From Pyrrhosoma nymphula (lineage: Eukaryota > Arthropoda > Insecta > Odonata > Coenagrionidae): a DNA stretch of 64,000 bases. Where the stretch lies: assembly GCA_963573305.1 (NCBI GenBank), contig OY754331.1, positions 69,429,275 through 69,493,274 of the forward strand. Direction: 5' to 3'. The position numbers were made by a program, and so were the translations under genes. Below the pieces are notes generated by a model, which had not been told where the DNA came from, made no database searches, and saw only the letters and a program-made list of their open reading frames with translations. This document shows positions 11,241 through 22,228 of this stretch, piece by piece (the first letter of the stretch is position 1; the number at the start of each line of letters is the position of its first letter).

Positions 11241-12890
11241 TGCAGTTTATATTCGTTTTATGTTAACCATATAGTGCCACAAAGTTTAATGAGTAGAGAA
11301 TCATAGAATCTCATTGGGCTTATTTTAAATTTGTGCTCAAATGGCTTCATGACGTGAAAACTGTCAGTTGAGTTTACGGTTTTGCGTCATAATCTCTTAA
11401 CTACTAGGTCAACGCCAAGTAACTGGAAGTCTGTTGTTGTGCATAGTGGACTAACTATCGGTATCCACTCAATTATTATGAGAACCTCGGTATGAAGTAG
11501 TTTGATTCATCTAGATATAGCACCACCGTGTCTAAATATAATTTACCGTACTATTTCTACGCGATTGCGCTCAGTTTTTTTTCCGTCTTCACTTACAAAA
11601 TAATTGTCTCAGAAAGTCTTTTGCATAATAGCATGTCTTTGTGTGATCTGAATTTCACCATTGGCTTAATTAGTTCCAAATTTTTTACAGGGCTCACTTT
11701 GAGATCATAAAATAACATTATTTAATGCTGTACTGTTCTCTCTTCAGACTTTAAAAATCTCTTTTCAAATATACATTCTCCCAAATAATCTAGCCTTCAG
11801 CTTTCAATCGCCTAGCCATTTCTACTACAAACTCTCCTAAACCCCAACCATAAAAAACACGTTGTTTTCCTTACCATAACAATTTATTTGATACTACTAT
11901 TTAGACTTTAATTAATGCACTCTAAACACTGCAATATGTGTTGTTCTAATGTTAATTAGAGCAATTCTTCGCCATAAATGCGTATTAAAAATTTCCTTCT
12001 CTCTGTAAAACTCTTTATTTTCTTTAATTTTCGATAAAATTTTCTCGCCAGTCACAAACGCGGTGACAAGATTTGGAAATAAGCAAAGTTTATGCGTTTA
12101 TTGCGTTCAGATCGTCGAATTTCATGGATTGCCTCCACTTCACGCTCCTCGATTCCCTTTTATTTTACGAAGTGATGCATTAATCAGGGGAGTTCGGCCA
12201 AAATTAATAACTTCCAGGAATCGCCGCACCAATTTTGTGGATGAGATACGGTAGTCCATAAATGTTAACAGCCTTGTGCTTTTTAAAGGCAGCGGTGGCC
12301 AGAGAGATTGGCTTTGAAACTCATTAATATGGCGAGAGTAATTCATTTTTAAAGAAAAAAATCTGGATTATTTTGAAGTAATGGTCAATAATTCCTTCCA
12401 AAAAAAACTGGCCTTGCTCTCCTCGATACAAAGCTTCAGTTTTTTTCAACCCCCTCCCACCTCCTGCGGCAGAAGGCAAAATAAAAATGCAATAAAATGT
12501 TTTGAAGAGGAGGAATGGATCAATAGTCGCAGTACTACTTCATCGTGATCATTCATTTGACGCCAGTTTTCAACCAAGGAATGTTTTATCGACTTATTGC
12601 TTGCTTGAAGCGCCAATATGAAAGTGAGGGAAAAAAGCACGTTAAACGAGTTAATTGTCGGACGAAGGTTTGCAGTCAGAGGGTGATTGCTGCTGTGTTT
12701 GAACAGGGTTAAGATTTTCCAGCTGTTGTGTGTATATGTCATGTAAACTCGTGTATATATATATTCGAAATATGGGAGAAGAGATGAAATGGCGTACGAA
12801 TGCTTCAAGTGAAGTCGTAGGTAGTATGCTGAGTATATCGAGAAATGTTTGTTTTCCGAAGGAAGCAAATATTGCATTGTAAAAAAGTGA
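11241..12890. other. AT-rich non-coding stretch
   Basis: No supported feature. The 143-codon minus frame at 12446-12877 is long for AT-rich DNA. Its product (Leu/Ser/Tyr/His-rich) has no recognisable domain, and the plus strand there holds T-rich and simple sequence, so I do not call it a gene. Confidence 0.45.
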
Positions 12891-12894
12891 GCTT

Positions 12895-13275
12895 CTTTCT
12901 ACTTTATCATTTTATGGTAGCGAATCTTGAGTATGCCAGGATAGACATAAGAGTAGTTTAAATGCAATGGGTGTGGTATCTGAGAAGTGTTTGCGGTTTA
13001 AGCAGAAGGGATAGGAGTGAGTGGATGATGAAAGAATGCGGATGGACGGTAATGGAGATGAATGAAAGTAGCGTGCTACGCTGGCCAAGTCGAGAGAATG
13101 GACGAGAGTCGAATAACAAAACAGATTTATGATAGGGAAGCGAATGGAGTGAGGGAAAAAGGTAAAGTAAGAAAGTAATGGGCGAAGGTGGTGGAGTATT
13201 CTCTAAGGAGAAGTATAAGGAGTGCGAAGAAATTATTAAAGCAGAGTCAGATTTATACGTATGAGAGGAAATTAT
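12895..13275 (+). mobile_element. LINE 3'-terminal fragment (post-RT region)
   Basis: Translated with frame changes, the plus strand gives LNAMGVWYLRSVCGLSRRD, then ECGW, then VERMDESRITKQIYDREANG, VREKGKV and a short basic tail. This is the characteristic sequence that follows the RT domain in many arthropod non-LTR elements ('LNAMEMWCLRRICGL.RRDR', 'VERMDESRITKQIYDSEVNG'). At least one frameshift and a stop break it. A second, related piece lies at 16450-16690. Confidence 0.75.
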
Positions 13276-13296
13276 TAAAGTAGAGTCAGATTTATA
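13229..13296 (+). repeat. Local tandem duplication, 39-bp period
   Basis: The block gaaattattaaag-agagtcagatttata is present at 13229-13257 and 13268-13296 with one difference (c/t). It lies at the extreme 3' end of the LINE fragment, so it is either a tail duplication of the element or a later replication slippage. Confidence 0.85.
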
Positions 13297-13682
13297 GGCC
13301 GATCACCGATTAATTTCCGTATTGGCCGCCTTAAAAGACCCCACTTTTGAAGAGCTACATTTTAGAAAAAAGAAGCATAATAGACTAGTTTGAAATGCAT
13401 ATTTTTATATTTTTATGATACTTCGTTAATTCATTTTATTAACTATATATAATTAATTTCGTTTGTTTAAAGATCATAAACAGGACTTAAGGCTACTATG
13501 TATTGTTGATAACCTCTAGAATTAGTACAGGCATATAAATGACGTAACCTTTGGCCTCAAAAACGCACTTCATGTTTGAGAGACTAATTCCGGGTAAAAA
13601 ACCGCGTCTTCAACGTCGGAAAATACGGTAAACATAAAAGAAAGAAATGAGATCAGGTTTCACTTTGTGGAATTCCATTTTA

Positions 13683-13785
13683 TAACAATTAATAAAACTT
13701 TTACAGTCCACGATTTTGGACAAAATTTGGTGCATAATTGTCTTGACCAAAATTGTGAACTGTAAAAGTTTTATTTATTGTAACG
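13683..13785. repeat. Short foldback (inverted repeat, about 37-bp arms)
   Basis: Left arm 13683-13719 and right arm 13749-13785 are reverse complements at about 33 of 37 positions, sharing ataaaacttttacagt and attttgg. The arms are separated by about 29 bases, which contain a further small palindrome (ttggacaaaatttggt). It looks like a MITE or foldback remnant. A 134-codon plus frame starts inside it (13716-14120) but resembles nothing known. Confidence 0.8.
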
Positions 13786-16445
13786 TTAAACATTTTTGTC
13801 TTTGCCTACCCCAAAAGGTAACGACGTGCTGGGAATCTATATGTGTAAATTCTTGTATGCTTGTATTGCGAGGAGGGAAGGGAGTTGCAGATGTAGACGT
13901 GAATGAAGAAGAAGCCACACGTAGTTTTTTTTATATATCTCCGCACGTGGTGTGGAAAGAAGAGGGCGTTGGAAAGTGCTACCTATTTTTTTATTTCTTT
14001 TGCTTTGCGCAACCCCATAGGAGTGCGGTGGTTCAATTTCTTCCCCGACACTCCTTATCGATTCCTCCTTTACCCTCGAAAGTCTTAATTGTCCGAGTGC
14101 TCTTGTGTTTTTCTCCGTAGTGACCTCATTCGTAGTCACGTGTGGACGGGTGTGCACGCAAAGGCGTTCTCCCGTTAGAAGTCTTGAATGCGACAGTTGA
14201 AGACGAGAAGACTTCATTTTAATATCGTCGGCAGTTTTTATACTTTTTTTGACATCCCCTTCTTAAGTGCGGAACGGATACCTGAAGTGCCGCGTGCTAT
14301 CGAGCGGTGGGGGGCTTTCAGGGCTATAACAATTGTTCGCGATCCCAAAGAAATAAAAGTAATATAAGAAGAAGAATGATTACTAGATACACACGCTTAT
14401 TAAATCACGGTCACGTCATAATTTGCGCTAGCTTGAATTTTTTGTATGTTTATGGCCATTTAACCGCTATCAAAGAAGAAAAATAAAACTTTTTAGAAAC
14501 ATGTGCGCTGGATTGTCATAATGTTCTTACCTATTGCAAGGGGATCGGTGGCGTGTACTCGTGTAATTTCAAAGCTGTTGGTAGCAGATTTAACTGCAAC
14601 CCGATCGTGCTTGTCCTTTTGCTCTCTCCTTCTATCTGACCCTTGGCGTGGCACGCTTTGCGGATTGAAACTAGGCCTCCAGTGGCTGTATAAATTCGCA
14701 CGAAACGGACACGTATATGTATTCTATGAATTCCCTTATATATTCCAATAACGTAGTTGGAATGGTTCGATTTGGGAAGGTGGATGCCGTGAAGCGTGAA
14801 TGATCGATAGCACTCTGGCATTTTGATAGTTCAGTGCCTGGTATTAATTTTCGAATTCTCACTTTTTTAAATATGAAAGGTAGAAAAAATAGTGGATATA
14901 GGGTCGAGTCATATTTTAATCGCGATGGATTTCTGATTCCTTCAGCAATCAATATGGGGCTCGTCCGGTTCACTTGACACTTGGAAATCCGTTAACGTGC
15001 TTTAATGCTTGTCTCTAGAGGTTGCATTAAAAAATAACTCTATACGCGTTAAAGGGTTTATCTTTTTCGCGACGGCTATGTTAATTTGAGCTCTTCGACC
15101 ATGGCAACCGTAGTCAATCCGTTTAAAAATAAACGCAATAGTACATGATCCAATTTTTATTGATGAAATTATGTATAGATAATAATATTACTGGTACGTA
15201 ACTAAGTGAAGTTAACCGCTCCTTGTTGGAAATATCTTTTTGGCGGAATTTAGGAAAGTCAGCCGGCATATGACACTCCCGATTATCGTAATCAAAATGC
15301 CCCACCTGAGCCCGTACTTGAATTTCCTGTTTGCAGTTCGGTGTTTGCTTAATCTTCTTTTTCGTTGGAAATAGTGCGCGCTATTAGTTCCCGTCAAAGG
15401 GAGCCGTCCATTCAAATTGTTGAAGGTAGTGCAGATTGGAACAAACGAGTACGTTTCAGTGCACTAAGAACTACGTTGGGTTGAACGATGTGCGCAGAAA
15501 AATAGTTTGATTACATGCTGGTAGGTAGAAATCTTTAGGTTCACAACAGTCAATACCGAATGTTATGCGCATAGTTATCGAATTCATTTAAAGTACCAGT
15601 TTAAAAAAAACTCAAGGTTTTTACCACAGAGAAATTTTAGATTTTACATTAGTCATGTTAGAAGACTATCCTTAAAAAACTACGCGAAAACAACATCGCG
15701 GATGCGATTATCGAAGTTCTTTTAATGTATAGCGAACATTAAGTTTTCTCCCGATCTATTTTGAAGTGTACTTCCTAGTGCACAGGGAAAGGAAGCAAGT
15801 ACATTGTTGCATGATAAACTGACTGAGCCACGGAAACAGCACTAGGGTGAACAAAAGGCTCATATAAGTTAACAAAAAGGAATAGATTTAGCCATTAGGG
15901 TATAGTAACACAGAATTTATGATAGAATTTCTTCAAATTAGAATGATAGCATAGAATTTTCTCAAAACCTATTTCACCTCATTTCTAGAGCAACATTATT
16001 TTCATGAAATAAAATACGCTAAATCAACGTCAAAATATTGTCATCCCCATTTATAGAGCATACTTCTTTGCACTAGAGTATCATATAGAGCAGTAATACT
16101 ATGCTCCGTGGGTCTAGTTAGTTTTCTAGTTATTGATTTTCTTTCCGGTACCAAGATTCGAATCGCACACTTAAAAGATATTTCTTGAATATATAGGTCC
16201 TCTCTTTGTTGCCAAGCGTAGAACTTATCAAGCTTCGCTATTCCTCTTTCGAATAGGGTGTAACACATAGCACTCCTTGGCGCCTTTATAAATAGTATTT
16301 TAATGTAGATGATGTGTTCTCTTGCTCTGGTCTCTAAAAACTCTTTCATTCACCGACTCCTGCCAATGACGAGGATGATATCGCCTCCTCTAATAACAAC
16401 TTTGAATTTTACTTGATTTTGCTTCCTTTGGTTTGGGTATGCTGA
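13786..16445. other. Non-coding stretch
   Basis: No recognisable gene. Several overlapping 60-134 codon frames around 13.8-14.2 kb and 14.5-15.0 kb face both ways and lack any domain signal. The 102-codon minus frame at 16041-16349 is charged and contains a box-B-like word (gcgattcgaatct on the minus strand near 16160), but I found neither a family nor a matching box A. Confidence 0.4.
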
Positions 16446-16449
16446 TGGG

Positions 16450-16690
16450 CAAGAGTCAAATAACAAAACAGATATAGGATAGTGTACTTAATGGTGTGAG
16501 ACTATGTGGTAGACCGCGAAAGTCATGGTTGAATGTGATGGAAGTTTCTCTAAAGAAAAGATATATTAGGAGTCTTGAGAACAAGAGGACGTGTATGATG
16601 CAATTAGTGAGGATAGTTGAAACAAAAGATGTAGATATATAAGGATAGGGCATTACAGTGGAAATTTTTAAAGCAGAGTCGGCTTTAGAA
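16450..16690 (+). mobile_element. LINE 3'-terminal fragment, related to 12895-13275
   Basis: The sequence ggcaagagtcaaataacaaaacagat corresponds to the ESRITKQI segment of the fragment at 12.9 kb. Downstream peptides GRPRKSW and VSLKKRYIRSLENKRTC match the usual ending of this LINE type (GRPRKSW...SLRRR.IRS..NRR.C). The end phrase aaagcagagtcggcttta matches aaagcagagtcagattta of the 13.2 kb piece, confirming one family. Stops and shifts make it non-coding. Confidence 0.75.
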
Positions 16691-17378
16691 GTCAATTTCC
16701 GAAAGTCAATATATATTCAAATGTTTCAGCCTGCACTTTGTGGTATTTTGACATTTGTTTTAAGAATACTTTTTCTTCCCCCGATAACTTATTCGGTCGA
16801 CCGAGGTTTTCACGCTTAAGCGTCATTTGCAAGACAGGCTGTGTTAAAAATTACACTAAAGAGTCGTTCTTAAAAAGTATCCTAAAAAAACGAGAATCAA
16901 AACATTGTTGACTGTGACTAACTCAAGAGGGAGAGATGAGTATGCATGAATATCATATTACTTGTATCCCTTAAAATTGTCCTTCCAAGTACGAGTACCA
17001 AAATGGTCAAGTAAGGTTTTCTATTTTTCTATGCCTATACCACACTATTCGCTGTCGCTTGTTCGTATAAACTCTTCATTAGTGTAAATTCGTTCACTGC
17101 CACTTTTTTTTCGTCGATTGCAGATGTCAGCGTGATGATTTCAGAGGTGGACTAGGAAATAATAGCGCTACGAGTTTGCGAGTAAAAAGCATTACGCCGC
17201 ATTTCCCGTCCATTTTTATTGGCAATACTTCATGCAGATAGTCCTTGGGCAAATAAATTAGCGCGGAATAATCACCATCTCACGCGACATTTTATTGAAA
17301 GAGCCAGAATAATTTCCCCGTCACCTCCCAAGAAATGGTCATTTCGCGGAAACATACTTAAGGAGATTTGATTTATTA

Positions 17379-17399
17379 TCTCTCTCTCTCTCTCTCTCT
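17379..17399 (+). repeat. (TC)n microsatellite
   Basis: About ten uninterrupted TC dinucleotides in AT-rich surroundings. No associated gene is seen. The 80-codon frame that follows (17427-17669) has no family resemblance. Confidence 0.9.
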
Positions 17400-17980
17400 T
17401 GGTGATATCAGAGCGGTCATGACTTCATGGCGCGTCGTAAATTTCTTAGAGGCTCAAGAAAGAGACCAGGATTGAATAAAGTATATGGCGTGTGTCGATG
17501 CCTTTCATTTGGGGAAATTTCATTGGAATGCATAATTGATCTACCGCTCCCAGGCACGCACGCCGTTAGAAATACGTTAAGTCAAAACGGGTCACCGATG
17601 GAAGCCAATAATTTCGGGAGACGAACAGAAATCGCTGGGTGGGGTGAGGTGATCGGGCTTGTGTTCTGAATAAAATATAAAGAAGTGATGACAAATCGAT
17701 GGACTTCTGAGGGCGGGGGTTTGACGATGGGAATGGCGCATCTAAGGGTAATTTCGGCATTTCAAGAATAAAACAGGCCGGGTTAGTAGAAAAGCAGACG
17801 GCTTTGTTGCGTTTTTACGACTATTATTAGAGATATATCAATACATATTATAAAAATCAGTGAATATATACTATCAAACAATGAGTTGCATACTTGAACC
17901 AATGGAAAATTAACAAAAGACGTACATACCGATAGCGGCATCGGGTAAGGTGATTAAGTCCAACATGATTGTCAGTGTAA
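17400..17980. other. Non-coding stretch
   Basis: Short frames on both strands (17427-17669 plus, 17566-17760 minus) without domain signal; otherwise featureless. Confidence 0.4.
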
Positions 17981-17984
17981 TTCA

Positions 17985-18520
17985 CGAAACGATAAAGAAG
18001 GTATGCCAATGTAAAGGATACAAGATGGGCGAAAAAGAAATAAAAATAACGTGCTATGCTGACGATATTCTGCGTACGACAGCAAGTCGTCAAGTCAAAA
18101 ATTGCATCAGAGTGCTTTAAGTAGACTCAATACAATATGGAATAATGAATACCTAGAGATAAGAAACGAAATCAAGAATCTATCAAACAAGCATTTGACT
18201 ACTTATGACACCAATCAGAGACGGTGCCGAATATATAAAAGGTAATTGAATACTAAAGAGATTATAACACTTCAAAGGACCGCCGGAAATACACTGTTAG
18301 ACAGATAAATATGTGAAATTTTAAGTAAATCATCTTGAAGAGAAAATATAAAAGACGGCTCTTAAGCGAAAACAAGAATGGAAAAACATATTAACAGAAT
18401 AAGTGACAAATTAGTACATACCGAAAGAAATATACTGCCATCAGGCAGGAGAAACGGCTAAGAAAACGGTGGTGCGACTACATAAGCCACAGAAAGCTGT
18501 AATTGAAGAGGAAACAGGTC
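17985..18520 (+). mobile_element. Decayed LINE, RT catalytic region to 3' end
   Basis: The plus strand encodes MGEKEIKITCYADDIL, an RT palm motif with YADD, about 50 codons after the expected VxQG box would have lain. After several frame breaks it gives MEKHINRISDKLVHTERN, then PSGRR and a basic tail, matching the ending 'W..HI.RM....LV.IARD..P.GRRS.GRP.KRW' seen in many insect LINEs. The intervening connection domain is shortened and scrambled by stops and deletions. It appears to be a different family from the 12.9/16.5 kb fragments. Confidence 0.7.
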
Positions 18521-19585
18521 ACAGGGGCGTGATATAAAGGAAGAAGAAGGAGAAGGCTTGGCCACTTTTTAAGTGTTTAAGGCAGCTGTAATATCATCTT
18601 ATAGTTCGCGGATAGAAATGAAATTTTGACGTATAAATATGTACTGGGAGGATAATTCCCCAATATTATGCTGGTGATCTTATCGGCCTTAGCTGAATAT
18701 GGAGGCGGAAATGAAAATTTGATTTTAATTCATAAGCACCCCCGTATAATTTCCCGAGTATTAGCCGTCCTCACATTTAAGCCAACCCCCAGAAAAGTGC
18801 TCACAGTTCTTGGGAGATACAAATAAATAGGCATTCATTTGACAAAACTTTTAATCCTAAATTTTCCTCTTTAAATTATTGCTTGTTATGCGTTTCAGAT
18901 TCGTTCGTGTGCTCATTAAAAATATCCATTACGTTCACCTATTCATAAATGCAATTAGGGTACCATAACTGAATAATCTATTTACGTGAATGTATTGTTT
19001 TAATGACAAGGTGTATGATTAATGCTGTCTCTCATGTGTTCATATCGTGGCATTTTTTTCCTAGGTGAAATAATGTTATCCTCTTGTGTTATGCAATTTT
19101 CTTTCTAGTTCAATAAACAAAACTTTATTTTTTTAAATAATATGTTCATCATAATACCCATGAAAATTTACGTTTGTGTTTGAATTTCCTCTCCAAATTA
19201 TTTACGGTATTTACTTTTTCTTTGAGCCTTGGGCAATTTAGTTTGGTTTGCAAAATTTGAGCGTAGGTGGTAATGCGTCACCAATGCCCGGGGAACCAGG
19301 AATCACGGGGCGCTCTTTAGGGGATGTCAAAAGAAAAATCGACTGTTGTGAGGGTCGAGAAATTGGTCAATTGGGGTAGCAAAAGTTGGTGGGACTCGCT
19401 TGTGAAGATCGTGACTTACGAGAAAGGAAATAATTGAAAGGAGGCGGAAAAATCCCGCTCATCCACGTTTGATTCCTCCTCTCCGACATTCCAACGGTAT
19501 GCTGGCGAGTGCCACCAAGTTTTGCGATGCCTAAATTTCGTGTTTATCGGGGGGAGGAGGGGGGGGGGAATGAAAGGGACGTGGG
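18521..19585. other. AT-rich non-coding stretch
   Basis: Nothing supportable. A G-run (ggggaggaggggggggggaa) lies at about 19550-19570, immediately before the next SINE. Confidence 0.45.
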
Positions 19586-19589
19586 AATT

Positions 19590-19880
19590 GGTTTGGTGTG
19601 GCGGCTAGTGTGTTTGATTTCCCATCTACAGGGTCCGTTTTCGAATCCCGGAGGTGGTGGATATATTTTAGAGGAACCCCGATCCCTAGTTACGTGCCTA
19701 TGTAGCTTCAAGTGTAGTGCTCCATCCGTCGGTTGGGAATTCAAGCATTGGACTCCATGGCGCTTTTCACTTAGAGCTTCCCCATTGGTCAGCTTACCAT
19801 ACGTCCCGATTAGGCTGGAATAGTCCCGGATCGAGTAGCCTGTTCCGGTGTCTCACCCGATTTTGCACATATGTCCCGGA
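19590..19880 (+). mobile_element. tRNA-derived SINE
   Basis: Box A-like tggcggctagtg lies at 19599-19610 and box B-like gttttcgaatcc at 19637-19648, with tRNA-like spacing. A body of about 230 bp follows that is not tRNA-like. Its end is uncertain and I set it where composition returns to AT-rich. The body holds a repeated word around 19805-19880 (gtcccgatt, gtcccggat, gtcccggaa). The 104-codon frame crossing it is a chance frame. Confidence 0.6.
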
Positions 19881-20285
19881 ATGCTTCGATTATAATACAT
19901 CGATGGAAATTTGTGAGATAAAATGAGAAAAATAAAAAACACCGTATCACATTGTATCAAATATCCTCGAAGACTGGACGTAATATTGAGTGATTATAAC
20001 TTCGTTGAACTCCTGAGCAATGAGCCGAGCTGACAAAAGTCATTTTTCATATTTTCCCCGAGGGAGAGCCCAGAGGAATTACTCGATGGGGGCCACCAAG
20101 GGTTCAGCTACCGCTGTAATAACAAGGATCAAAATCGGTTCTCAAAAGTTCGCTTATAAAACCCGACGCCATATCTACATGTACCTAATAGCTTTATTTT
20201 GTAATAGCAAAGAAAGAACAAAATAAATGTACACCATTTATCTAAATTTAATGAACAACTTCCCGATTTTGTTTTGATATAAAGC

Positions 20286-20738
20286 TAAGTGTCCATGCAG
20301 CCGTTTTTGCGTTTCCGGACGCTAAATAGTCAATCAGAAGTGAGATCCTCAACGCACTCTGTGTTAACGTCGGAATTGCTCACCTCTCAACTTTCAACGC
20401 AGCCTGCGTGGCCGGAGCTGCGGCGGGGAGTGAATGCGGACGCTTTCTGCCTGTCATTTGTTGGTCACATGATCCTTTCCCGAGGAACCTAGGGTCATCT
20501 TCAAATTTTGGCAAAAAGTAAGCTTTGTACAAACCATCGTCAATGCTTCTCGTGAACATTACTTTTTCTGCATAAATTTCACAACGAACAGGAATAATTA
20601 GGAAGACAGAACGCGTCGTGGTTTACCAATTTCTTTTGTTTACATCAGTTTCTGCCGTTCCCATGAAAACGACGCAAGCATGTGTGTAACGCACAGCGCA
20701 GCGGCAAAACGTCGCAAAAACGGCTGCAAGGAAACGTA
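20286..20738. mobile_element. MITE with 26-bp terminal inverted repeats
   Basis: The left end (20286-20311) and the reverse complement of the right end (20713-20738) match at 23 of 26 positions and share tgcagccgtttttgcg exactly. Both begin with TA, which could be a TA target duplication (mariner/Tc1 type) or part of the repeat. The interior is about 400 bp, CpG-richer than its flanks, and encodes no transposase, so the element is non-autonomous. Confidence 0.75.
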
Positions 20739-21555
20739 ATCTCTTCAAAACATGGTATGTCCCGGTTTTAGGATATCAGAACATGGGAACCAAACCAATA
20801 GGTAATCTCTCCTTTACCAACTCACCCTAATATCCTCAATGGTGGAAATGAACTCCACTGTCTGTCTCTTTCCCCCAAAATATCCAACGAGATGATAGGA
20901 GCGTAAAGGGATTAAATCGGGTATCTGAAGAGTGTGGGGGGAGAAGGAAGAGAAATGTGACCGGGTGAAAAATATGGTAAAATGGTGATTGAATGAGCTT
21001 CATTACGTCCCTGGCACTGATCCCTTTGACCATTTCCTACCTCGTACGCACGATTTTATAGGTCAAGGGATGCGTCAGTATTTTTTGTCACTTAAAACTC
21101 AGTCCCCGCAGATGAGTGGGGAATATCTTAACTGATCATTCAGAATAATTAAAAAAAAAGTCTTTTTAACTTACAGGGTCTTTAAAGATACCTACTTATT
21201 TCCCTGGAAAACGAATCTGAAAGAGAAAACTTGCCGCATCAGCCGGTTGGAAATTGGGTTAACCCAAGATCTCCAATCAATAGCCGTAGCTATGGTCTTA
21301 ACCATTTCTTAAAAATATATTTTTTTTACAGCTTTAGATAATTTATGCATACACTCTACACCTTTTCTCATTAAAGGTAATAGTAGTTGGCCAGTATGTA
21401 CAATTTATTACAAATTACAAATTAAATCGTAGTTGGCTCACCAACTACTCACCCCAATCAATATCCGTTATCCAACTGTCGTCACCATTAATTCATATAC
21501 TAGTTGAAAAGCCTAATGAAACAGGGAATCAAAATAGCCAAAGAAGAATGAATGA
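20739..21555. other. Non-coding stretch
   Basis: No gene or repeat recognised. The words ttggctcacc and accaactactcacc near 21430-21450 are local only. Confidence 0.4.
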
Positions 21556-21557
21556 AG

Positions 21558-22228
21558 TAATTAACTACTTGTCAATTGATTTTTAAACCAATGTCAATGA
21601 GTTTAATGCACACATACAACAATATGGTTCTAATAAAATTTCCATTCCCTCTACAACATTGGTCAACCGATTTTCAAACCAAACGACAAAGAGAGTTTAA
21701 TGCACTGCTGTACTGTGGTCTCCTAGGTCACACGACCTCAATCCTATGGATTATTTCTTTTGAGGCAAAATAAAACAAGCTGTGTATGGCCAGCGGATCA
21801 ACAGCAGGGAGCAGTTGGTAGGCCTAATTCAAGACGCAGCAAATGAAATTAGGAACAATCAAAATGTACTGGGTACCAGTCTCATCGTAGGAATTGTGAG
21901 AGCTGTATTGCTACGGGAGAGCTACATTTTGAACACCTTTAATTATGCTGTTCTGTATTTTATTAATTTAATGAACGATTTACGTATGAACTCATGTAAA
22001 TTTTCTTTTATTGATTGAGTAAATTTAAAAGTATCAGCTTGTTTATGTTTTGAAATCAATTATGACTTATTGTTGTATGTGTTCATTAAACTCTCCTAGT
22101 CGTTCGGTTTGAAAATCGGTTGACCATCGTTGTAGAGAGTACGGAAATTTTATTGAAACCATATTGTTGTATGTGTGCATTAAACTCATTGACATTGGTT
22201 TGAAAACCTATCGACCATTTAATTGTTT
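21558..22228 (+). mobile_element. Mariner-like element with long inverted repeats and truncated transposase
   Basis: Left arm (about 21558-21702) and right arm (about 22071-22228) are long inverted repeats sharing aatgtcaatgagtttaatgc, cacatacaacaatatgg and ggtcaaccgattttcaaacc. Between them a 370-bp core encodes, on the plus strand, PRSHDLNPMDYFF-stop-GKIKQAVYGQRIN, then REQLVGLIQDAANEI and an Ile/Leu-rich end. This corresponds to the last catalytic-domain part of an IS630/Tc1/mariner-type DDE transposase, with the conserved 'RSPDLNPMDYFLWG' motif. The Trp codon in that motif is a TGA stop (about 21770), and the N-terminal DNA-binding and first two catalytic Asp regions are missing. The right arm contains a tandem duplication of about 92 bp (22071 and 22163). 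Confidence 0.75.

Noticed and set aside
12446..12877. 143-codon minus-strand ORF
   Set aside because: Compositionally biased product without any domain, no splice context, and opposite strand is simple T-rich sequence.
13716..14120. 134-codon plus-strand ORF
   Set aside because: Starts inside a foldback arm, has no family resemblance, and is overlapped by an equally long minus frame.
17379..17399. Pyrimidine tract as a splice acceptor for the 17427-17669 frame
   Set aside because: It is a pure TC microsatellite, and the frame that follows shows no protein family.
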